Origin: Pseudomonadota bacterium
Lineage (GTDB): Bacteria; Pseudomonadota; Alphaproteobacteria; Rhizobiales; Rhizobiaceae
Assembly: GCA_023404095.1 (NCBI GenBank)
Contig: JAEYDD010000038.1
Location: 1-64,000 of the forward strand
Direction: 5' to 3'
DNA length: 64,000 bases
Below, one piece after another: positions 52,785 to 62,249 of the stretch (position 1 is the first letter of the stretch; every line of letters starts with the position of its first letter). The position numbers and the translations under genes were made by a program. Below the pieces are notes generated by a model, which searched no databases, had not been told where the DNA came from, and saw only the letters and a program-made list of their open reading frames with translations.

Positions 52785-53620
52785 GCCTCGCACCATGGAC
52801 GACCCTCGCCACCCTTGCCGATCGCTACGATGCGTTTCTCGTGGACCAGTTTGGCGTGTTGCGGGATGACGAGCGGGCGTACGCCGGTGCCAACGAGGCG
52901 TTGCTCCGGCTGAAGGCATCCGGGAAAGCCGTCATCCTCCTCTCCAATTCCGGCCGAAGCGGTGACTTCAATGCCGAACGCCTGGTGAAGCTCGGCTTCG
53001 ACCGCGCCGGCTTCGACCGCTTCCTGACCTCCGGCGATGTCGCGCGCGATATCCTTGCCCGCGAGACGGCGGGCTCGAAAGCGACGCGCTGCCTGACCAT
53101 CTCGAGCGGGGGCGACCGCAACCTCGCAGACTCGCTGGGCTTCCAAAGCGTCGAGGATGCAGCACTTGCCGATATCGTGATCATCTCGGGCAGCGAGGCG
53201 GAAAGAACGCCACTCTCCACCTATCGGAGGCGGCTGGAGCCAGCCGCGCGCCGCGGCGTGCCCTGCTACTGCACAAATCCCGACCGCCACAAGCTCGTCA
53301 CGGGTGGCCTCACCGCACTGGGCGCCGGTAGTATCGCGCTCGCCTACCAGGACCTCGGTGGGCCTGTCCGCTGGTTCGGCAAGCCCTATCCCGAGATATA
53401 CCGGGAGGCCCAGGCTCTGCTTTCCGATGTCGCCGACCATCGCATCATTTGCATCGGCGACAGTATCGAACACGATATTGCCGGCGCCCGCAGGTCCGGG
53501 TTAGCCTCCTGCCTCGTCAGGACGGGCGTTCTTGCGGGCAGCTCCGAAGATGATCTGGCTGCGATCTCCGGCACGCATGACGCACGCCCCGATTTTCTGA
53601 TGGAACGCTTCGTCGTCTAA
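52781..53620 (+). CDS. HAD superfamily class IIA phosphatase (TIGR01459-like)
   Basis: A 279-residue HAD-IIA protein: motif I DAFLVDQFGVLRDDE (about 18-32), motif II LLSNSGRS (about 59), a lysine/motif III region GKPYPEIYREA (about 203) and motif IV IICIGDSIEHDIAGA (about 227). The second Asp of the classical DxD motif is replaced (DQFG), as in the DVWG variants of this subfamily, so catalysis may be altered. It overlaps the kinase gene by four bases. It may remove phosphate from a toxic or dead-end sugar phosphate. Confidence 0.85.
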   Translation: MSLAPWTTLATLADRYDAFLVDQFGVLRDDERAYAGANEALLRLKASGKAVILLSNSGRSGDFNAERLVKLGFDRAGFDRFLTSGDVARDILARETAGSKATRCLTISSGGDRNLADSLGFQSVEDAALADIVIISGSEAERTPLSTYRRRLEPAARRGVPCYCTNPDRHKLVTGGLTALGAGSIALAYQDLGGPVRWFGKPYPEIYREAQALLSDVADHRIICIGDSIEHDIAGARRSGLASCLVRTGVLAGSSEDDLAAISGTHDARPDFLMERFVV

Positions 53621-53869
53621 AGGGTAGGCAGACGGGTCCCGGAAGAGCGGAGCGGGACATGGCTGCGTCGCTTATATCCGGCGATGCGGCAGAGCGAGCG
53701 GAGTTAAAGCGCTTCAATTCTGCAGCGCAATGCGAGCGTTCGGTCTCAAATCGCGGCCCGCCGTCCACCCTTTCCCTCTGCATCGCTAACATCACTCTGC
53801 TGCGGCAGCCGCCCGCCTCGTGCCGAGCCACAGCGGTGGAAGCCGGAAACGAGGCCTAGCGCTGTCGTG

Positions 53870-54694
53870 CTACCTTCGGGCGCCGCCGGCCATCGAGATG
53901 GATCGTGCAGCGGCGGTCACCAGCGGGGCAAACCGCTGTTCGGTTTCCTCCGGGGTGTAGCGACTGCGCGACACCGCGATGTTGATCGCGCCGTAAGGCT
54001 TTCCGTTGGCGTCGAGCACCGGTGCGGCGACCGACAGGTCTCCGTGAAAATATTCCTCGAACGCGGTTGCGTAGCCCCGCAGGGCGGAATTCTTCAGCTT
54101 CTCGCGCAGCGCGCCGAGCTCCCAGGTGGTGTGGGGTGTATAGGGGTGAAGATGGGACCTTTCCAGGACCCCGTATGCGTCCTCCTCAGGCAGGAACGAG
54201 AGGATCGCGATCCCCGGGGCGGTACAATAGGCGGGCAGCCGCGTGCCGGTGATGACATCGTTGTTCAGCACGTGACGGCTCATGAAACGCGAGACGAAAA
54301 CGATGTCCGTGTCGTCGAGAACCGTGAGATTGACGGTTTCCTCGGTCTCCTTGCTGAGATGCAGGAGATAGGGCATGCCGCGCTCCACCAGGCTGCTCGC
54401 CCGCGTGTAGTGATAGCCGAAATCCAGCGACTTCACGGTCAGTTCAAACCGCCTCGTATCGGTGTCCTTGCTGAGATAGCCGAGCTTCGTCAGCGTATGG
54501 GTGAACCGCTGGGCAGCACTCATGTCGAGCCCGGCCTCATCGGCAATCTGCGACAGGCTGAGATTGGGACGCGTGCCGTCGAAGGCTCTAAGCACCCTGA
54601 AGGCCTTCTCCACCGACTGCACCAGCAGTGGATCGCGATCCTCGCCCGAAGCCTCGATTCCGTCCGCCGTCGCCTTGCCTGACTTGCGCGCCAT
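53870..54694 (-). CDS. IclR-family transcriptional regulator
   Basis: A 274-residue regulator. The HTH is at about 25-85 (VQSVEKAFRVLRAFDGTRPN, LSLSQIADEAGLDMSAAQRF) and the effector domain about 95-260 (SLVERGMPYLLHLSKETEET, PAYCTAPGIAILSFLPEED, and near the end AAPVLDANGKPYGAINIA). The ATG at 54692-54694 is preferred to farther upstream starts that would extend into the promoter. Divergent from the crotonase-transporter operon, it probably senses the aromatic or aliphatic acid handled there. Confidence 0.9.
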   Translation of the reverse strand: MARKSGKATADGIEASGEDRDPLLVQSVEKAFRVLRAFDGTRPNLSLSQIADEAGLDMSAAQRFTHTLTKLGYLSKDTDTRRFELTVKSLDFGYHYTRASSLVERGMPYLLHLSKETEETVNLTVLDDTDIVFVSRFMSRHVLNNDVITGTRLPAYCTAPGIAILSFLPEEDAYGVLERSHLHPYTPHTTWELGALREKLKNSALRGYATAFEEYFHGDLSVAAPVLDANGKPYGAINIAVSRSRYTPEETEQRFAPLVTAAARSISMAGGARR

Positions 54695-54804
54695 TTGTCC
54701 CCGCAATCGCTTCCCTCGCCGCACATACCGATAGCAGAACCATTGCATTGCGGAAAAGGTTCTTGACATAAAAAATATATACGAACACACTATTCCATAT
54801 TAGT

Positions 54805-54819
54805 TATTGCAATGCAATA
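54805..54819. promoter_or_regulatory. Candidate IclR operator
   Basis: TATTGC-AAT-GCAATA, a perfect 6-bp-arm palindrome 29 bases before the crotonase ATG. A TTGACA box (54763-54768) for rightward transcription lies upstream, so a regulator bound here would block elongation or initiation. Confidence 0.6.
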
Positions 54820-54847
54820 GTTAATGCATCGAAACGGAGAGAGAAAC

Positions 54848-55621
54848 ATGGATCGCTTCATCCTGACGGAACGGCACGGCGAGGTCGGCGTCATCACCTT
54901 GAATCGCCCTGAAATCCTGAATGCCTGGCACAGCGCGATGCGCAAGCAACTGGTCGAGGCATTCCGGGCTTTCGAAAAGGACGAGGGGATCCGCGCGATC
55001 ATCCTCACCGGCGCCGGAGACCGTGCCTTTAGCGCCGGCCAGGACCTGAACGAGACCAAGACCTTCGACGCCGAGCGCGGTAAGGAATGGGTCGGCGAAT
55101 GGGAGCGCCTCTATGACGCGATGCGCTCGCTGTCGAAGCCGCTGATCGCCGCGTTGAACGGCGTGGCCGCCGGCTCGGCCTTCCAGGTTGCCCTGCTTTG
55201 TGACTTCCGCATCGGCCATCCGGGCGTGCGCATGGGCCAGCCCGAAATCAATTCCGGCATCGCCAGCACCACCGGCCCGTGGATCATGCGCGAGATCATC
55301 GGACTGGCCCGCACCATCGACCTGACGCTGAGCGGTCGCCTGATGGAATCGGGCGAGTGCCATGCCATCGGCATCATCAACCGTATCGTGCCTCAGGAAA
55401 AAGTCATGGAAGAGTCGCTGGCGCTTGCCCGCGAACTCGCGGCAAAGCCGCCCGTCGCCATGCGCCTGGACAAGCAGCGCTTCAAGGAAATGACCGAAGC
55501 CGGTTTTCGCGACTGCCTCGAAGCAGGTGTCCGCATCCAGCGGGAGGCGTATGCTTCCGGTGAACCGGCGCGGATGATGGAACTTTTCCTCGCCCAGCGC
55601 GCCGCCAGAAAAGCAAGCTGA
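54848..55621 (+). CDS. Enoyl-CoA hydratase/crotonase family protein
   Basis: A 257-residue crotonase-fold enzyme. The oxyanion-hole region is FSAGQDLNETKTF (about 60) and GVAAGSAFQVALLCDFRIG (about 98-116); MGQPEINSGI (Glu about 127) matches the first catalytic Glu. At the second position the usual Glu is Asp (TIDLTLSGRL), so the reaction could differ from simple hydration, for example isomerisation, dehydration or hydrolysis. GGAGAGAGAAAC precedes ATG 54848. It is first in the IclR-controlled operon. Confidence 0.88.
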   Translation: MDRFILTERHGEVGVITLNRPEILNAWHSAMRKQLVEAFRAFEKDEGIRAIILTGAGDRAFSAGQDLNETKTFDAERGKEWVGEWERLYDAMRSLSKPLIAALNGVAAGSAFQVALLCDFRIGHPGVRMGQPEINSGIASTTGPWIMREIIGLARTIDLTLSGRLMESGECHAIGIINRIVPQEKVMEESLALARELAAKPPVAMRLDKQRFKEMTEAGFRDCLEAGVRIQREAYASGEPARMMELFLAQRAARKAS

Positions 55622-55680
55622 CAGGTCGGGAAGCCGTCCCGGGAGGCGGCGCAACAATCCACAAACCAGAGGGTAAAAGA

Positions 55681-56757
55681 ATGACGAACCACAAGCGAGT
55701 GCTGATTGATCGCCGCAACCTGCTGAAAATCGGGGGCGGCCTCGGCGTGGCGCTGGCCGCCCCCACTATCCTGACGAGAACGGCATGGGCTAATGAACAG
55801 CTCACCGTGGCAGATCCGGGTGGGCCCTACAGCCCGGGCTACCGCAAGGCCTTCTACGATCCCTTCGAAAAGGCGACCGGCATCAAGGTCATTAACGTCG
55901 CCCGCGACGCCGAGCCGACGGCGCAGTTCCGCGCGATGGTCGAGACCCAGTCCTACAGCTGGGACGTCTGCACGCTGACACTTTCAGCGCGCGACATTCT
56001 CGAAAAGCGCGACCTTCTGGAGCCGATCAACCTGACTGCAGCCGACGCACCCGGCCTGATGGCGGATGCGCTGACGCCGGTCTGGCTCGGCATCGACGTC
56101 TACTCGACGATCATGGCCTATCGCACCGACAAATTCGACGCCGCCAAGGCGCCGACGTCCTGGGCGGACTTCTGGAACGTCGAGAAGTTCCCCGGCCGCC
56201 GTGCGCTGCGCAAGAACCCGATCGATACGCTGGAGCAGGCCCTGCTTGCCGATGGTGTGACCCTCGACCAGCTCTATCCGCTCGACATCGAGCGCGCCTA
56301 TGCGAGCCTGGAAAAGATCAAGCCGCATGTCGATGTCTGGTGGACGGGTGGCGCACAGTCGAGCCAGCTCATCCAGAGCGGCGAGGTGGATCTGATCGCG
56401 CTGTGGAACGCCCGCGCCCAGGCCGTCATCGACGGCGGCGCGCCGGTCAAGATCGTCTGGAACCAGGGTCTATACTCGATCGAAGGCTGGGGCATTCCCA
56501 AGGGCTCGCCGCGCGCGGAGATCGCCCGCCAGTTCGTGAAGTTCTGCGCTGATCCGAAGCAGCAGGCGCTCTTCACCGAGTTTCTCGCATACGGCCCGAC
56601 GAACCTCAAGGCATACGAGAACATTCCGGCGGAAAGGGCGGCTGCGCTTCCGACGTCCGAAGCGAACCTGAAGCTCATGACGATTGCGCGTGAAGACTGG
56701 TGGAGCGCAAATCGCTCGGACATGACCGAACGGTTCAATGCCTGGATCCTGGGATAA
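55681..56757 (+). CDS. PotD-like ABC substrate-binding protein with Tat signal
   Basis: A 358-residue periplasmic-binding protein of the spermidine/putrescine type. The signal contains a twin-arginine motif (LIDRRNLLKIGGGLGVALAA), with cleavage after TAWA. Mature domain features: LTVADPGGPYSPGYRKAFYD, WDVCTLTLSARDILEK, and WTGGAQSSQLIQSGEVDLIA. Relatives bind polyamines, amino acids, betaines or aromatic acids. Neighbouring CoA-ligase and crotonase genes favour a carboxylate. Confidence 0.88.
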   Translation: MTNHKRVLIDRRNLLKIGGGLGVALAAPTILTRTAWANEQLTVADPGGPYSPGYRKAFYDPFEKATGIKVINVARDAEPTAQFRAMVETQSYSWDVCTLTLSARDILEKRDLLEPINLTAADAPGLMADALTPVWLGIDVYSTIMAYRTDKFDAAKAPTSWADFWNVEKFPGRRALRKNPIDTLEQALLADGVTLDQLYPLDIERAYASLEKIKPHVDVWWTGGAQSSQLIQSGEVDLIALWNARAQAVIDGGAPVKIVWNQGLYSIEGWGIPKGSPRAEIARQFVKFCADPKQQALFTEFLAYGPTNLKAYENIPAERAAALPTSEANLKLMTIAREDWWSANRSDMTERFNAWILG

Positions 56758-56769
56758 GGGAGAAAACTC

Positions 56770-57849
56770 ATGCTCGCGAAGCCCGATCAAGCCAATCAGC
56801 CAAAGCTCCTCGTCGATGGACTGGCAAAAAGCTACGGCACTGCCGTTGCGCTCAAGCCCACGCATCTTGCGGTCGAACCGGGCGAGTTCCTGACGCTTCT
56901 CGGGCCTTCCGGCTCCGGCAAGACGACCTTGCTGCAGATGGTCAGCGGACTGGTCGCCCCCACGCAGGGGCGGCTGTTCATCGATGGAAAGGACGAGACG
57001 CAGACGCCGGTGCACAAGCGGGACATCGGACTCGTCTTCCAGCACTACGCCCTGTTCCCGCATCTGACGGTTGCGGAGAACATCGGATTTCCGCTGAAGA
57101 TGCGGGGCCTGAGTTCGGCCGATATGCAGAAGCAGGTGGCCAACGCGCTGGAAATGGTGCAGCTCGGTCATCTCGCCGGCCGGTTCCCGCGCGAGCTCTC
57201 GGGTGGCCAGCAACAGCGCGTCGCCCTCGCACGCTGTTTCGTCTACAAGCCGGCCATCATCCTGATGGACGAGCCGCTCGGCGCTCTCGACAAGAAGCTG
57301 CGCGAGCACATGCAGTTCGAAATCAAGGACCTGCACCGCAAGACCGGCGCGACGATCATCTACGTCACGCACGACCAGGAAGAGGCGCTGGCGCTGTCGG
57401 ATCGCATCTGCCTCATGAACCATGCCCGCGTCGAGCAGGTCGGACCACCGCACGAAATCTATGCCCGCCCGCGCACCGCGTTTGCAGCGGATTTCATCGG
57501 CATCTCCAACATTTTCCGCGGTCGCGTGGAGTGCGGCGCCGACGGCGCAACGCGTCTCGCCACCTCCAGCGGGCGCCTGCGGATCGACGGCGACAACCTT
57601 GCAAATGACGCAGAAATGGCGCTCGTCGTACGGCCGGAGCATATCGAGCTCGGCTCTGTGGGCGAAAACGAAATTCGCGGCAACGTGGCCGAGATCGTCT
57701 ATGCCGGTTCGGAAACCCGCCTCCTGGTCGAGGTCGCGGCGGAGGAGCGCGTGACCGTCCGCGTCCTGCCGGGCAAGCCGCTGCCGAAGCTTGGCGAGAA
57801 CGTCACGCTGAGCTGGAAGCCCGAAGCAGCCGTACTGGTGACGCCATGA
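56770..57849 (+). CDS. PotA-like ABC transporter ATPase
   Basis: A 359-residue ATPase: Walker A GPSGSGKTT (about 46-54), Q-loop VFQHYALFPHLTVAEN (about 90), signature LSGGQQQRVALARCF (about 143), Walker B IILMDEPLGALD (about 163) and the H-loop YVTHDQEEA. A C-terminal TOBE domain fills about 245-355 (MALVVRPEHIELGS). Its stop overlaps the permease start by four bases. Confidence 0.93.
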   Translation: MLAKPDQANQPKLLVDGLAKSYGTAVALKPTHLAVEPGEFLTLLGPSGSGKTTLLQMVSGLVAPTQGRLFIDGKDETQTPVHKRDIGLVFQHYALFPHLTVAENIGFPLKMRGLSSADMQKQVANALEMVQLGHLAGRFPRELSGGQQQRVALARCFVYKPAIILMDEPLGALDKKLREHMQFEIKDLHRKTGATIIYVTHDQEEALALSDRICLMNHARVEQVGPPHEIYARPRTAFAADFIGISNIFRGRVECGADGATRLATSSGRLRIDGDNLANDAEMALVVRPEHIELGSVGENEIRGNVAEIVYAGSETRLLVEVAAEERVTVRVLPGKPLPKLGENVTLSWKPEAAVLVTP

Positions 57850-59618
57850 CCACGACCGCTGTTTCGCACGCCGTTTCGCCCGCACCCCGTCGCTTCCGCT
57901 TCGGCCCGCTCTGGCTGGCCGCACCGGGCCTCGCCTTCCTCGCCGTGTTCTTCCTCGTCCCCGTGGCGCGGCTGATGGGGCTCAGCCTCGAGGATGCCGA
58001 TACCGGCGCGCTGACGATGGCGCACTACGCGCGCATCTTCGAGACCGATGTCTATTTCCGCGTTCTGTTGATTACCTTCCGCATCGCCGCGCTGACCACG
58101 CTTTTTTCGCTTCTTTTCGGCTATCCGCTGGCCTACTGGCTGGCACGCCTGCCGGAGCAACGGCGTGGCACGATGATCCTGCTGGTCATGGTTCCGTTCT
58201 GGACCAGCTATCTCGTCAAGAGCTTTGCCTGGGTGATCGTTCTCGGACGCACCGGCGTCATCAACCAGATCGGCATCGGAACAGGCCTTCTGAGCGAACC
58301 GCTCGAGCTGTTGCACAACGAGTTCGGGGTGATGGTCGGCATGGTGCACGCCATGACGCCGCTGGCCGTGCTGACCATGCTGCCGGTGATGACGGGTATC
58401 GACCGCAGGCTGACGCAGGCCTCTGGCACGTTGGGCGCTACGCCTGCCAAGGGCTTCTGGCTCGTCTATTTCCCGTTGTCGCTGCCCGGTGCCGCGGCCG
58501 CAGGATTGCTGACCTTCATCTCCTCGCTCGGGTTCTTCATCGTGCCGGCGCTGCTTGGCGGTCGCCAGCAGACGATGCTCGCGCAGCTCATCATCGTGCA
58601 GGTCCAGGAGATCCTGAACTGGGCTTTCGCTGGCGCGCTGGCGGCCTTGATGCTGACAACGGCTCTTGTCACATGCTGGCTCTATGACCGTGTCTTCGGG
58701 CTCTCCAGCCTTTCAGGAGAGCCGTCGGATGGAAAATCCGGGCGAAAGGGCGTGCTGCGTGGGTTCGGACTGGCGATTCTGGACGCATTGGCCGGCGTCA
58801 GCAGCGCCATCAGCGCCGGCGCCAATCGGGTGCTGGGGCATGCGGTCTCCAAACGCATGCTGGGGTTCTACTGCGCACTCATGTTCGCGTTTCTGATGCT
58901 GCCGACGCTCGTCGTCCTTCCGATCGGCTTCACCAGCTCGCAGTTCCTCGAGTTCCCACCGCCGGGCTATGGCCTTGACTGGTTCCGCACCTATTTCACG
59001 TCGGATCTCTGGGTCGCTGCAACGATCCGCTCGTTCGGCGTGGCGTTTGCGACCGCCATTATTGCGACCGCGATCGGCGGCTTTGCGGCCTTGGCGCTCG
59101 CCCGGTCCAATTCGCGCTGGCGCGGCCTCATCTTCGCGCTCTTCCTCGCCCCGATGATCGTGCCGCGCATCGTCATCGCGGTCGGCCTGTTCTATCTGTT
59201 CGCCCAGATCGGCCTTGTGGCAACAGACGTAGGCCTGGTCATCGGCCATACCGTCCTGGCGCTGCCGTTTGCCTTTGTCGCCATAGCCGCCGTGCTGAAG
59301 AGCTACGACTGGCGCCTCGACCAGGCCGCAGCCACACTCGGTGCGAACAGGGTCCAGGCCTTGCGCTTCGTCACGATCCCGCTCATCAAGAGCGGCCTGA
59401 CCGCCGCCTTCCTCTTCGCGTTCATCACCTCGTTCGATGAACTCACGGTCGCGATCTTCGTCAGCGGCGGCGTCAAGACAACCCTGCCCAAGCAGATGTG
59501 GGACGACATGATCCTCCAGCTCAATCCGACGCTGGCCGCGGTCTCCGTCGTCGTCTTCATCGTCGTGACGACACTTCTCCTTGCGGCGGAACGACTCCGC
59601 CGCTCCTCCCAAGCATAG
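57846..59618 (+). CDS. Fused PotB-PotC-type ABC transporter permease
   Basis: A 590-residue protein joining two permease domains usually encoded separately. The first (about 20-290) has the EAA-type loop ASGTLGATPAKGFWLVYFPL (about 200). A linker of about 60 residues (SSLSGEPSDGKSGRKG, then a hydrophobic GFGLAILDALAGVSSAISAG) leads to the second domain (about 345-590) with AAATLGANRVQALRFVTIPL (about 501). Around twelve helices are predicted. No internal stop or ribosome site separates the halves, so it is a true single protein that would supply both transmembrane subunits. Confidence 0.92.
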   Translation: MTTTAVSHAVSPAPRRFRFGPLWLAAPGLAFLAVFFLVPVARLMGLSLEDADTGALTMAHYARIFETDVYFRVLLITFRIAALTTLFSLLFGYPLAYWLARLPEQRRGTMILLVMVPFWTSYLVKSFAWVIVLGRTGVINQIGIGTGLLSEPLELLHNEFGVMVGMVHAMTPLAVLTMLPVMTGIDRRLTQASGTLGATPAKGFWLVYFPLSLPGAAAAGLLTFISSLGFFIVPALLGGRQQTMLAQLIIVQVQEILNWAFAGALAALMLTTALVTCWLYDRVFGLSSLSGEPSDGKSGRKGVLRGFGLAILDALAGVSSAISAGANRVLGHAVSKRMLGFYCALMFAFLMLPTLVVLPIGFTSSQFLEFPPPGYGLDWFRTYFTSDLWVAATIRSFGVAFATAIIATAIGGFAALALARSNSRWRGLIFALFLAPMIVPRIVIAVGLFYLFAQIGLVATDVGLVIGHTVLALPFAFVAIAAVLKSYDWRLDQAAATLGANRVQALRFVTIPLIKSGLTAAFLFAFITSFDELTVAIFVSGGVKTTLPKQMWDDMILQLNPTLAAVSVVVFIVVTTLLLAAERLRRSSQA

Positions 59619-59632
59619 ATAGAGTGCCTCCC

Positions 59633-61162
59633 ATGACTGTATCGATCGAAGGCTTCATCGGAAGCTTCAAGACCAAGGCTGCCCGCGTGCCCGACCAGGT
59701 GTTCGCGCAGTTCAACGGCGAGCCGATCACCTTCGGCCTGCTGGATGCGATGTCCGGCAACTTTGCCGCCGAATTGCGTCGGCGTGGGCTGAAGCCCGGC
59801 GACCGCATCGCCGTGATGATGCGCAACTCGCGCTTCTCGCTTGCCGTCCTCTTCGGCCTCGCCAAGGCCGGCATCATCTGGGTCCCGGTCAACGCACAGC
59901 TCCGCGGCGAGGGGCTGCGCTACATCCTCGACCACTGCGAGCCCGGTGCCGTCGTCTGCGACGCCGATCTGACGCAGACCGTGCGGGAATGCGGTGCGGC
60001 GATCGATCCGGGCGCGATCATCGTTGCAGGCGATGAGACGTCCTCCGGGGCGCTGGAGGCGATCCTCACCAGGGATGCGAGTTTCGAAGCGCCCGCACCT
60101 GCCGCCAGCGACCTCTTTGCGATCATGTACACCTCGGGTACCACAGGGCGGCCGAAGGGCGTGCTCGTCACCCACGGCATGATCCGGCTAGCCGGCGAGG
60201 CGGTGCGCACCCTTTCGCTCGCCAAGGCCGGCGACGTGTTCTTCGTCTGGGAGCCGCTCTATCACATCGGCGGCGCACAGCTCATCGTCCTGCCGATCAT
60301 CGACGATATCCAGCTGGCAATGGTTGACCGCTTCTCCGCCAGCCGCTTCTGGGACCAGGTGCGCACCTATGGCGCGACCCATATCCACTATCTCGGCGGC
60401 ATACCGCAGATCCTCCTGAAGCAGCCGGAGAGCGAGCTCGACAAGAAGCATAGCGTTCGGATCGCCTGGGGCGGCGGCTGCCCGAAGGAGGTCTGGCCGC
60501 TGTTCAGCGAACGCTTCGGCGTCGAGATGCGTGAATGCTACGGCATGACCGAGGCATCGAGCATCACGACCTGCAACGACAACGGCGTCATGGGCGCGGT
60601 CGGCCGGGCGATGCCGTGGTTCACGGTCGAGATCCTCGACGGGAACGGCAAGCCTGTGCCGGTCGGCGAAAAGGGAGAGATCGTCGTCCGCACGTCCCTG
60701 GAGGGCGCCTTGTTCAAGGGCTATCTGCGCAATCCGGAAGCCACGGAAAAGGCGCTGCGCAACGGCGCGCTGCATACCGGCGACTCCGGCTCCTTCGATG
60801 CGGACGGCAACCTCTGGTTCCACGGCCGGCTGACGGACAGCGTCCGCTGCAAGGGCGAGAACGTGTCCGCCTGGGAGGTGGAACACGTGGTCGCCTCTTA
60901 CCCCGCTGTGGAAGACTGCGCCATGATCGGCGTCGCCGCCGAGATCGGCGAGCAGGACATCAAGCTCTTCGTCAAGCCGAAGCTCGGCAGCGCGATCGTG
61001 CCGGCGGAGCTTTCGGCCTGGCTTGGCCAGCGCCTGGCATCCTACCAGAACCCGCGCTACATCGCCGTGGTCGACGATTTCGAGCGCACGCCCAGCCAGC
61101 GGATCATGAAGCACAAGTTGCCGACCGGGCTCAACAATTGCTGGGACCGGCTGGCCATGTGA
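59633..61162 (+). CDS. AMP-dependent acyl-CoA ligase (CaiC/long-chain type)
   Basis: A 509-residue ANL-family ligase that adenylates a carboxylic acid and transfers it to CoA. Motifs: AMP-binding P-loop MYTSGTTGRPKGV (about 164-176), RECYGMTEASSI (about 301-312), TGDSGSFDADGNLWFHGRLT (about 380-399), the hinge GRLTDSVRCKGENVSAWEVE and the C-terminal lysine in PSQRIMKHKL (about 489). Resemblance to crotonobetaine/carnitine-CoA ligases is fair. The adjacent crotonase and transporter suggest uptake, CoA activation and hydratase/lyase processing of one substrate. Confidence 0.9.
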   Translation: MTVSIEGFIGSFKTKAARVPDQVFAQFNGEPITFGLLDAMSGNFAAELRRRGLKPGDRIAVMMRNSRFSLAVLFGLAKAGIIWVPVNAQLRGEGLRYILDHCEPGAVVCDADLTQTVRECGAAIDPGAIIVAGDETSSGALEAILTRDASFEAPAPAASDLFAIMYTSGTTGRPKGVLVTHGMIRLAGEAVRTLSLAKAGDVFFVWEPLYHIGGAQLIVLPIIDDIQLAMVDRFSASRFWDQVRTYGATHIHYLGGIPQILLKQPESELDKKHSVRIAWGGGCPKEVWPLFSERFGVEMRECYGMTEASSITTCNDNGVMGAVGRAMPWFTVEILDGNGKPVPVGEKGEIVVRTSLEGALFKGYLRNPEATEKALRNGALHTGDSGSFDADGNLWFHGRLTDSVRCKGENVSAWEVEHVVASYPAVEDCAMIGVAAEIGEQDIKLFVKPKLGSAIVPAELSAWLGQRLASYQNPRYIAVVDDFERTPSQRIMKHKLPTGLNNCWDRLAM

Positions 61163-61784
61163 GTCCCTGCCCGGGCCTGGCCAGCGCGTGGAAAGGTCGG
61201 CGAGCTCAGCAAGTGTCATGCAGGTGAAGGGAGGAATACTCCACACAGGCAGGCGATATCGTATTGCAGGCTGAGGCGGGCAACATCTCGAAACCACGTG
61301 CCGCTATTGTCGGTGAGCGCGACGCACCTCCGTCGCGTCAGCCGCATGGGTCTCGCAGGCCGCACCATCCTCGTCCCGCCGTCATTTGCTTCGTGTGGTA
61401 ACCAATGACGGGGTCGCGACGGCAATGATGCCCCTTTGTCCGGCAACGTTTGCGCAGAGAAGGCCGTTCTTGAGCCGCAGTCGCCTCGATGGCTGCAACT
61501 GTTCCACTGCCCTGTAAATCTGCTGTGGGCGGTCCCGCTTCCCGCCATGGTGTCGACGCTGACACGTCGCCGGGCGGTGGATGTGGCCACAGATTATTCC
61601 TTGGGGCTACCGACGGCGGTTGCGATTACCGTCGGACTTGCGGACAGGGTGCATCTTTTCCGTTGATACGACAACATGCCGTCGCTTCGTTGACGGCGGA
61701 TGAAAAAGCCAGACTCCTGTCTTGAACCGTTCACAGCCTTAATATACGAGATAATATATATCATTCCTTTGAGAGCTGCACCCG
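61163..61784. other. 622-bp gap between the acyl-CoA ligase and the Lrp gene
   Basis: Open frames here have no ribosome sites or family motifs. The last 60 bases before the Lrp gene are AT-rich (TATACGAGATAATATATATC) and probably hold its promoter. Confidence 0.4.
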
Positions 61785-62249
61785 TTGGCCCTGGACAAGA
61801 TCGATCGCCGGATACTCACCATCCTGCAGACGGATGGACGCATCTCCAATTCCGACCTCGCCCAGCGCGTTGGCATTCCCGCCACATCGATGAGCGACCG
61901 CTTCAAGCGATTGCAGCGCCAGGGGTTCATCACAGGCTTCGCCGCCCGTCTCGACCCGATCCTGATGGGGCTGGATCTCCTCGTCTTCATCGAGGTGCTG
62001 CTCGACAAGACGACGCCCGACGTCTTCGAGAAGTTCGCCCAGGCGGTGCGCAAGGCGCCCGAGGTCATCGAATGCCACATGGTGGCGGGCGGTTTCGACT
62101 ATCTCGTCAAGACGCGCCTGACGAACATGGTGTCCTACCGGCGCTTCCTCGGCGAAGTGGTTCTCGCCTGGCCGGGCGTGTGCGAAACGCGCACCTATGC
62201 CGTCATGGAAGAGATCAAGAACGACAGCCCGCTGCCGGTCCTACTCTGA
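61785..62249 (+). CDS. Lrp/AsnC-family transcriptional regulator
   Basis: A 154-residue regulator starting at TTG 61785. The HTH is at about 4-60 (LDKIDRRILTILQTDGRISN, SDLAQRVGIPATSMSDRFKR) and the RAM/ligand domain at about 66-150 (LVFIEVLLDKTTPDVFEKFA, CHMVAGGFDYLVKT, VCETRTYAVMEEIKN). It resembles the PutR/BkdR branch. Converges on the transport genes beyond; whether it controls them cannot be told. Confidence 0.88.
   Translation: MALDKIDRRILTILQTDGRISNSDLAQRVGIPATSMSDRFKRLQRQGFITGFAARLDPILMGLDLLVFIEVLLDKTTPDVFEKFAQAVRKAPEVIECHMVAGGFDYLVKTRLTNMVSYRRFLGEVVLAWPGVCETRTYAVMEEIKNDSPLPVLL

Noticed and set aside
61500..61610. A reverse-strand segment reading GIICGHIHRPA, reminiscent of metallophosphoesterases
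   Set aside because: The surrounding residues do not fit that family and no other motif of it is present.
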